DNA of 64,000 nucleotides. It comes from MED-G105 sp039025235 (lineage in GTDB: Bacteria; Pseudomonadota; Alphaproteobacteria; Caulobacterales; Parvularculaceae). The first letter of the stretch is position 1, and every line of letters begins with the position of its first letter. Positions 58,939-64,000 of the stretch are shown in pieces. A program made the position numbers and the translations under genes. Under the pieces are notes generated by a model, which worked only from the letters and a program-made list of their open reading frames with translations, searched no databases and was not told where the DNA came from. The DNA lies in NCBI GenBank assembly GCA_039025235.1, contig JBCCOS010000003.1, forward strand, positions 62,001 to 126,000. Reading direction: 5' to 3'.

Positions 58939-61065
58939 CTATGCGCCGCCGCCTCCGGCCAGCGTTGCGAGCAGGAGCAGCGCAACGATATTGGTTATTT
59001 TAATCATCGGGTTAACCGCAGGGCCAGCCGTATCTTTATACGGATCACCCACCGTATCGCCGGTCACGGCTGCTTTATGGGCTTCTGAACCCTTGCCGCC
59101 ATGGTTGCCGTCTTCAATATATTTCTTGGCGTTATCCCAAGCGCCGCCGCCGGCGGTCATGGAAAGCGCCAAAAATAGACCGGTGACAATCACACCCATG
59201 AGCATTGCACCAACGGATGAGAGGGCAGCCGACTTTCCCGCCACAGCCAATACACCAAAGTAAAGTGCAATGGGCGAGAGGATTGGCAGAAGTGAAGGCA
59301 CCATCATCTCTTTGATGGCCGCACGGGTCAGCATGTCAACGGCACGCCCATAGTCTGGCTTTTCCGTTCCTTGCATAATGCCAGGTTTTTCACGGAACTG
59401 CTTGCGAACTTCTTCCACGACGGCTCCAGCCGCGCGTCCAACCGACTGCATCGCCATCGACCCGAATAAATAGGGAAGGAGACCACCAAAGAAGAGACCA
59501 ACCACGACGTATGGGTTCGACAACGAGAAGTCGATCACCACATCGGCGAAGAAAGGAAACTCCTCCGGATGCGTTACAAAGTGATTGATGTCTTCGGTAT
59601 AGGCCGCAAACAAGACAAGTGCGCCGAGACCTGCGGAGCCAATCGCATAACCCTTGGTCACCGCTTTGGTCGTGTTCCCAACAGCATCAAGCGCATCGGT
59701 CGTTTCGCGGACTGAGCCTTCAAGACCTGACATCTCCGCAATACCGCCAGCGTTGTCCGTAACAGGTCCAAAGGCATCAAGGGCAACAATCATACCCGCT
59801 AAGGCGAGCATGGTCGTGACCGCCGTTGCAATGCCATAAAGGCCGGCAAGGTTGTAAGCGGCAATAATGCCAATCACGATGACGAGCGCAGGCGCCGCTG
59901 TTGCTTCCATTGAAACGGCAAGCCCCTGAATCACATTCGTCCCATGTCCGGTTTCTGAAGCCGCTGCGACGGACTTAACCGGGCGAAATTCCGTGCTCGT
60001 ATAAAACTCCGTGATCCATACGATAAGGCCGGTTACGACGAGACCTAAGACACCGCACAAGAACAGGCTCATGCCCGTAAAGTTGGCCGACGCTATTGGC
60101 TCAGAAAAGCCAAAGATGCTCGCTGTCACCGCGGCAAGGGCTGCGAGGGACAGAACACCTGTTGCGATCAGTCCCTTGTAGAGCGCGCCCATGATATTCG
60201 TGGAGCCTGAGCTTAAGCGAACAAAAAATGTCCCGGCCACTGATGTGATGATACAGGCCCCGCCAATAGCGAGAGGGTACAGCATCACCTGCGTTGCATT
60301 TGCCGTGTACAGAATGGAACCCAAAACCATGGTTGCCGCAACGGTCACCACATAGGTCTCGAACAGGTCGGCCGCCATGCCAGCGCAGTCGCCCACATTG
60401 TCGCCCACATTGTCCGCAATCGTCGCCGCGTTCCGAGGATCATCCTCAGGAATGCCCGCTTCAACCTTGCCGACCATATCGCCGCCAACGTCAGCGCCTT
60501 TGGTAAAGATACCACCGCCGAGGCGGGCAAACACCGAAATCAGAGACGCCCCAAGCGAGAGTGAAACGAGGCCGTTAACAACAGACCGGCTTTCCGGCGC
60601 TTTTCCGAGTAATCCGGTGAGGATACCATAATACCCAGCAAGACCAATCAGGGCGAGACCAGCAACGAGCATGCCGGTTACAGCGCCAGCCCGAAATGCC
60701 ACCGACAAACCTTTATCAAGGCTTTCGCTTGCCGCTTGCGTGGTGCGCACATTAGCCCGTACTGATACCAGCATGCCGATAAACCCAGCAAGGCCCGAAA
60801 GAACGGCGCCGATGGCAAATCCCATCGCAGGGATCGGATCAAAACTGAATGCAACCATCAGTATCGCGAACACGATGGCGCCAGCGATGGCGATTGTTGT
60901 GTATTGGCGGTTGAGATAGGCTTGAGCGCCTTCTTGAATTGCACTGGCGATTTCTTTCATCCGTTCATTACCCGCGGGCATCGCCATAACGGATTGAATG
61001 GTTAAAACGCCATAAGCGATCGCAAGCACCCCGGCGCCTAAGATCAGCCACAGACTAAGTGTCAT
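58939..61065 (-). CDS. hppA: K+-independent H+-translocating pyrophosphatase
   Basis: 708 aa, about 16 membrane helices. Hydrolyses PPi and pumps H+ out of the cytoplasm. PPi-binding motifs: FTKGADVGGDMVGKVEAGIP, EDDPRNAATIADNVGDNVGD and CAGMAADLFETYVV; the third conserved region is VTDNAGGIAEMSGLEGSVRE. The segment DAVGNTTKAVTKGYAIGSAG has Lys after NTT, the residue that marks the K+-independent class (Ala in K+-dependent enzymes). Ends in a Gly-rich tail. Monocistronic: long spacer upstream, strong terminator downstream. Confidence 0.97.
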   Translation of the reverse strand: MTLSLWLILGAGVLAIAYGVLTIQSVMAMPAGNERMKEIASAIQEGAQAYLNRQYTTIAIAGAIVFAILMVAFSFDPIPAMGFAIGAVLSGLAGFIGMLVSVRANVRTTQAASESLDKGLSVAFRAGAVTGMLVAGLALIGLAGYYGILTGLLGKAPESRSVVNGLVSLSLGASLISVFARLGGGIFTKGADVGGDMVGKVEAGIPEDDPRNAATIADNVGDNVGDCAGMAADLFETYVVTVAATMVLGSILYTANATQVMLYPLAIGGACIITSVAGTFFVRLSSGSTNIMGALYKGLIATGVLSLAALAAVTASIFGFSEPIASANFTGMSLFLCGVLGLVVTGLIVWITEFYTSTEFRPVKSVAAASETGHGTNVIQGLAVSMEATAAPALVIVIGIIAAYNLAGLYGIATAVTTMLALAGMIVALDAFGPVTDNAGGIAEMSGLEGSVRETTDALDAVGNTTKAVTKGYAIGSAGLGALVLFAAYTEDINHFVTHPEEFPFFADVVIDFSLSNPYVVVGLFFGGLLPYLFGSMAMQSVGRAAGAVVEEVRKQFREKPGIMQGTEKPDYGRAVDMLTRAAIKEMMVPSLLPILSPIALYFGVLAVAGKSAALSSVGAMLMGVIVTGLFLALSMTAGGGAWDNAKKYIEDGNHGGKGSEAHKAAVTGDTVGDPYKDTAGPAVNPMIKITNIVALLLLATLAGGGGA

Positions 61066-61724
61066 TTTTTATTCCTTCCCTGTTCGGACGGTTTTGCCTT
61101 TTACAAACATGCATTTCGAGAGCTGATCGATGAACCGGTGCAGTACTGGTTGCCGTCGCGCTCAAATTAATAGTCTGTGAAAGTGTGCAGACGCACGCCG
61201 AACGTTCGCTTTCGTTTCGTTAAAGGTTCAAATGAGAGTTTGCGCGTTTAGGCGGAAAAACTTCTGCTTTTGCTATTCGGCAAAAACCGCAAGATTGAAA
61301 TCAATCCACTCTCGCCGAATGATCCATGCCGGCCAAAACCAGATTTGGTGAGACCGGGTTGGATCGGGTTTGGGCGAAAGCGATATCATCGCGTTCTTGA
61401 AGTTTTCGTGCCGAAAGAGGTTTCTCGGTTCCGAAGCCAGACATGGCCGCCACATGCAAACGCGCAAAAGAGCAAGTGACGCTTCAATCAAGCCCCCTTA
61501 TTTTCGTTTTTGGTGATCGCAAAGCTGCGCTATAAAATCAACACCTTATATGGATCTTTCTTGAGGTCCGTGAAAGCGGATCACAATAATGGCGCTGTTA
61601 TTGTCTGCACTATATAAAAGCAAGCGTGCAGAAATAAGCCCGATCACGCGTTTTTATGGACCGGTTATCGGATTCGAAATCAATATAATGACCGGATTTT
61701 TGAGGTACGGTCCTTTAGGAACAC
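61066..61724. other. intergenic spacer upstream of hppA
   Basis: 659 bp between the hydroxylase stop and hppA start, both on the minus strand. Two short open frames occur but lack a credible start or family, so I treat it as non-coding. No member of the repeat families is recognisable. It should contain the hppA promoter. Confidence 0.45.
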
Positions 61725-62516
61725 TCACGCAGCGGTCGTGGTCACCGGATCTGGCCGTGACGGCTTATTGGCGCGCTGCACGGCTGCTTCGGCGTCCGTG
61801 AGTTCTTTCACCCAGGGATAACGTTTTGCCATTTCGGCATCATACCCAAGGTTCCGAGCTGTTTTTGTGCGCGGCGCATCCTGTGTCGTCCTGTAAAAGG
61901 TGCCAAAGATACGATCCCAATAGAATTCGGTTATGCCGTAGTTCCCGTGTTCATTGTGAAAATGATGAGCGAGGTGGCGTTCTTTCATAACGAGCCAAAA
62001 TTTCGATTTCGGTTCGAAAGCGAGATGCTGGCCGCTATGCAAAAACTCAGTAATACAGGTCATGATGAGCGTCCCGGCGACTGCTGCTAGCGCTGTGGAC
62101 GGGCCCGCAATCAACCAACCGGCAGGACCTGCAGCGATCAGGATTGTCGGCAAGGTTGTATGGAGCCCACCAAATAATACCGAAAGATCATTGGGATAAA
62201 GGTGATGATCATAATGGACCCGTTTCCAAAGCCGGGCAAAATAGGGAATCTTATACATCCAGGAGCCGTGCAGTACGAACCGATGCAGCAGATACCAGGC
62301 GATTGGGAAAAGAAATGCGCCGAGCGCCATCGCTGCGATAAAAAGCACGGCTGATGTTGATAAATATGCCCCAATAGCGAGCGATAGCACAATAAGAACC
62401 GCATAAACCTGGATTGCCGGATAGGTCACATAAGCCCTGACCAAATCCTCAAAGGTCATCCGATTCAGCAGATAGTTTTGCTCTTTCCAAGCACGGTATC
62501 CGATAAACAACTTCAT
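61725..62516 (-). CDS. fatty acid hydroxylase / sterol desaturase-superfamily membrane protein
   Basis: 263 aa di-iron membrane oxygenase. Histidine boxes HRFVLHGSW, HYDHHLYPND, FLHSGQHL and HLAHHFHNEHGNYGITEFYW, with DRIFGTFYR following, fit the superfamily; four membrane helices lie between about 35 and 150. It would hydroxylate or desaturate a lipid such as a fatty acid, carotenoid or hopanoid; the exact product cannot be told. The start ATG at 62516 opens with MKLFIGYRAWKEQNYLLNRM. It stands alone, with palindromes upstream. Confidence 0.85.
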   Translation of the reverse strand: MKLFIGYRAWKEQNYLLNRMTFEDLVRAYVTYPAIQVYAVLIVLSLAIGAYLSTSAVLFIAAMALGAFLFPIAWYLLHRFVLHGSWMYKIPYFARLWKRVHYDHHLYPNDLSVLFGGLHTTLPTILIAAGPAGWLIAGPSTALAAVAGTLIMTCITEFLHSGQHLAFEPKSKFWLVMKERHLAHHFHNEHGNYGITEFYWDRIFGTFYRTTQDAPRTKTARNLGYDAEMAKRYPWVKELTDAEAAVQRANKPSRPDPVTTTAA

Positions 62517-62650
62517 AAATTACCTCGGTGCGCCACCACGCAATGGCCCGATCTGTCTAAAGACGCATTGCTGCGATAGCAATCAAGACCGTTTCTAGCT
62601 TTGAGCGCTAGTAGATCCGCCAACGCGTTTCTTAAATAGTCAATTACACT

Positions 62651-62666
62651 CGGTGTTGTAACACCG
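62651..62666. promoter_or_regulatory. 16-bp palindrome upstream of the hydroxylase gene
   Basis: CGGTGTT-GT-AACACCG is a 7+7 inverted repeat with a 2-bp centre, 135 bp upstream of the hydroxylase start. The size and symmetry suit a dimeric repressor or activator site. Confidence 0.4.
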
Positions 62667-63705
62667 TAAACCCTCTGCAGGGGGCCAAATCGTCTCGCTC
62701 GATGCGCATAACCATAAAACGCTGTCCGCTGGCATTTGATCGCTAGCCAATCATTCCCTCAGGGGAGCTTATTCCAAAACGGTGATTAACCAATAGATTA
62801 TGCCAAAAAATGTCCATTTGCGTGGGGGCTGACTAGAAACTTGACCCACTTTAAAGTCGCAATATTGCGGCGAATTGCCTTGTATACGTTCATGCGCTAA
62901 AGGGCACGGCCATCGACTAGTTGGGGTCGAACCTACTGCTAAACGATTGTTTCGTTTAGGGAATGGTTCCTGATTATTCTTTTGCGTCCTTACGGTTTCG
63001 AAATAACCTCTTTCAAATAAGACGTTTGAGCCTGTGAAGGCGTTTTCCGCTGTGTTGATCGAAATTACGCTCAACCCGATCGAGAATATTGTCGGGTCGT
63101 GAATTTATCAAATCGCTTAACATAATGGAATTTCGGCGCTAATACTGCGCGGTCAACATATCAATTATGCGACTGAAAAGGTGGGGCAATCATTATTCGT
63201 CTCAATTTTTGAGGGAGTTTTCTGTTTTTGTCTCGGACTGTGTTCGGAAGACTTGGCCACAACTTTCGTGTGAGCCCGACTAACGCTAAACTGAATCTAT
63301 TATTCCGACCGTGTTATCAGGAAAGGATCAATTTAAGGAAACTAGACTGATCGATTGGCGGGGATAGAGATAGATCAATACTCGGCTTTTGGTCGGTTTC
63401 CCACTTATCCAGAATTGTGCCGCTCAAAAAAACTGGTCACTCTTTGAAAATCGCCCAATCTTATTGGGACGAATGAGTACTTTGGCCAAGATTGTGCGTA
63501 TTGGGTCGTGAATTGCAATAAAAAGGCAAATTACTTTTAAAGCGGGACTTTTAAAACGAGACTATTAAACAGGCCGGGGCAGCACGTTCGATGATGCGAT
63601 GAAAGATTTTTGATGGAGTCAAAACTCTTGCGGGTCGTTTGCTAAACCAGCTCCAAGGCGGCAGTCGTCGAAGTTGTTAGTATTAAAGGGCTGGTATTTA
63701 GGTCA

Positions 63706-63728
63706 CGCGGAAACTGAAATCTTCCGCG
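63706..63728 (+). promoter_or_regulatory. hairpin upstream of the leader ORF
   Basis: CGCGGAA/TTCCGCG, a perfect 7-bp stem with a 9-nt loop, 52 bp before the leader-ORF start. No T-run follows, so it is not a simple terminator. Confidence 0.5.
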
Positions 63729-63780
63729 GTTTAGGGAAAGACCCGCCGGAGCGACTAGAACAAGTTGAGAGGTTAGCTAT

Positions 63781-63882
63781 ATGCTCAACGAAAAACATAA
63801 GTGGCGTATAATCAAAGAGCATTTAGCTTGCTGCTATTTCTTGTGCAGCTGTAGTGCGTCGGCGACCAGCGGGGGCTTTTAA
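63781..63882 (+). CDS. possible 33-residue leader peptide
   Basis: ATG at 63781 with a good Shine-Dalgarno sequence (TTGAGAGG, 8 nt spacing). The product begins MLNEKHKWRIIKEHLACCYF and ends SCSASATSGGF; it has a basic start and four Cys in the middle. Its TAA stop shares its last A with the ATG of the next ORF (TAATG at 63880-63884), the arrangement of translational coupling. A hairpin lies 52 bp upstream. It could be a regulatory leader of the downstream gene or a chance ORF. Confidence 0.4.
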   Translation: MLNEKHKWRIIKEHLACCYFLCSCSASATSGGF

Positions 63883-64000
63883 TGTCCATTGAGATGACAG
63901 CCGGGATGATGGCTGCTGATACCTTGGTGCGTTCGGACAAAAACGCCCTTCAGCGCAAGATAGCGATTTCAGGGCTGAATTTTGCCCGCTTGACCGATGC
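63882..64000 (+). CDS. partial gene cut by the window end, unknown function
   Basis: Open from ATG at 63882 to the window edge (39 codons). GGGGG about 8 nt upstream could serve as ribosome-binding site. The visible N-terminus MSIEMTAGMMAADTLVRSDK continues NALQRKIAISGLNFARLTDA. No family recognised from so short a piece. Overlap with the preceding small ORF suggests coupled translation. Confidence 0.45.
   Translation, partial: MSIEMTAGMMAADTLVRSDKNALQRKIAISGLNFARLTD

Larger units (their letters stand above)
62517..63780. other. long gene-poor region with scattered hairpins
   Basis: About 1.26 kb without a convincing gene. A 101-codon frame at 62769-63074 (minus) has no family resemblance or proper start. 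Seen: palindrome CGGTGTTGTAACACCG (62651-62666), hairpin CTAAACG/CGTTTAG (near 62938-62958), hairpin CCCAAT/ATTGGG (63454-63468), and a 14-bp tandem duplication ACTTTTAAA(A/G)CG (63533-63560). It could be a former gene region or a regulatory zone; no RNA gene was recognised. Confidence 0.45.

Noticed and set aside
60377..60422. Apparent tandem repeat (DNVGDNVGD codons) in hppA
   Set aside because: This duplication is the conserved pyrophosphate-binding motif of all H+-pyrophosphatases, not a local duplication.
62918..62960. tRNA-like stretch (GGTTCGACCCC on the minus strand)
   Set aside because: A T-arm-like string is present, but no acceptor, D or anticodon stems could be folded around it.
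62769..63074. Open frame of 101 codons on the minus strand
   Set aside because: No family resemblance, no convincing ribosome-binding site and an odd residue composition; treated as chance.

Overview
The window is a stretch of chromosome from an alphaproteobacterium, most likely Hyphomicrobiales (Rhizobiales) or a close relative. The evidence is gene order and repeats. The clusters tsaB-rimI-fur-miaB-phoH-ybeY-corC, rimP-nusA-ylxR-infB(-rbfA) and hemY-mitofilin-hemD / tsaD-gpsA are alphaproteobacterial signatures. Two intergenic palindrome families resemble those of rhizobia: a two-hairpin element like RIME, and paired inverted palindromes of the REPIN type carrying the CATCCTGAGGAGC core. 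No rRNA, tRNA, CRISPR array, prophage or transposase gene was recognised.

Layout. 0.1-5 kb: MATE exporter, a membrane-anchored hypothetical protein and malic enzyme (maeB). 5-12.3 kb: Nfu iron-sulfur scaffold, metY, two tandem paralogous lipoproteins, an aminotransferase and a DUF2490 porin-like protein. 12.4-21.5 kb: the translation/transcription cluster rimP-nusA-ylxR-infB-rbfA, read leftwards and interrupted between infB and rbfA by a photolyase block bracketed by REPIN-like pairs. 21.7-26.9 kb: a family 2 glycosyltransferase, a CE15-like esterase, dodecin, a RutE-type nitroreductase and an AmpD-like amidase. 27-35 kb: tsaB, rimI, fur/mur, (DUF1223), miaB, phoH, ybeY, corC. 35-46.8 kb: hemY, mitofilin-like protein, hemD, tsaD, gpsA, argG and a GDSL autotransporter. 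46.9-57.2 kb: a DUF2142 membrane protein, a PiT-like transporter, hemH, a histone-deacetylase-like hydrolase, a large Cys/Met-metabolism PLP enzyme divergent from an Lrp regulator, a lytic transglycosylase and threonine aldolase. 57-64 kb: HAD phosphatase, DUF817, the H+-pyrophosphatase hppA, a fatty acid hydroxylase, then a gene-poor tract ending in a small leader-like ORF that overlaps the start of a gene cut by the window edge.

Functional themes. The core genes serve tRNA modification (TsaB, TsaD, MiaB), ribosome assembly and translation (RimP, RbfA, YbeY, IF-2, RimI), haem synthesis (HemD, HemH, HemY) with a Fur-family metal regulator, sulfur amino acid metabolism (MetY, a second PLP enzyme with Lrp regulator, an aminotransferase) and the envelope (lipoproteins, amidase, transglycosylase, autotransporter).

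The most unusual feature is the repeat landscape. The RIME-like element has TAAAGC...GCTTTA ends, and five genes (mitofilin, a small membrane protein, the PLP enzyme, the transglycosylase and threonine aldolase) use the outermost TAA of a copy, or of a remnant, as their stop codon. One hairpin unit lies in frame inside the amidase gene. In addition, at least a dozen short direct duplications with periods of 11-19 bp are scattered through genes and spacers, several adding repeated residues to housekeeping proteins.
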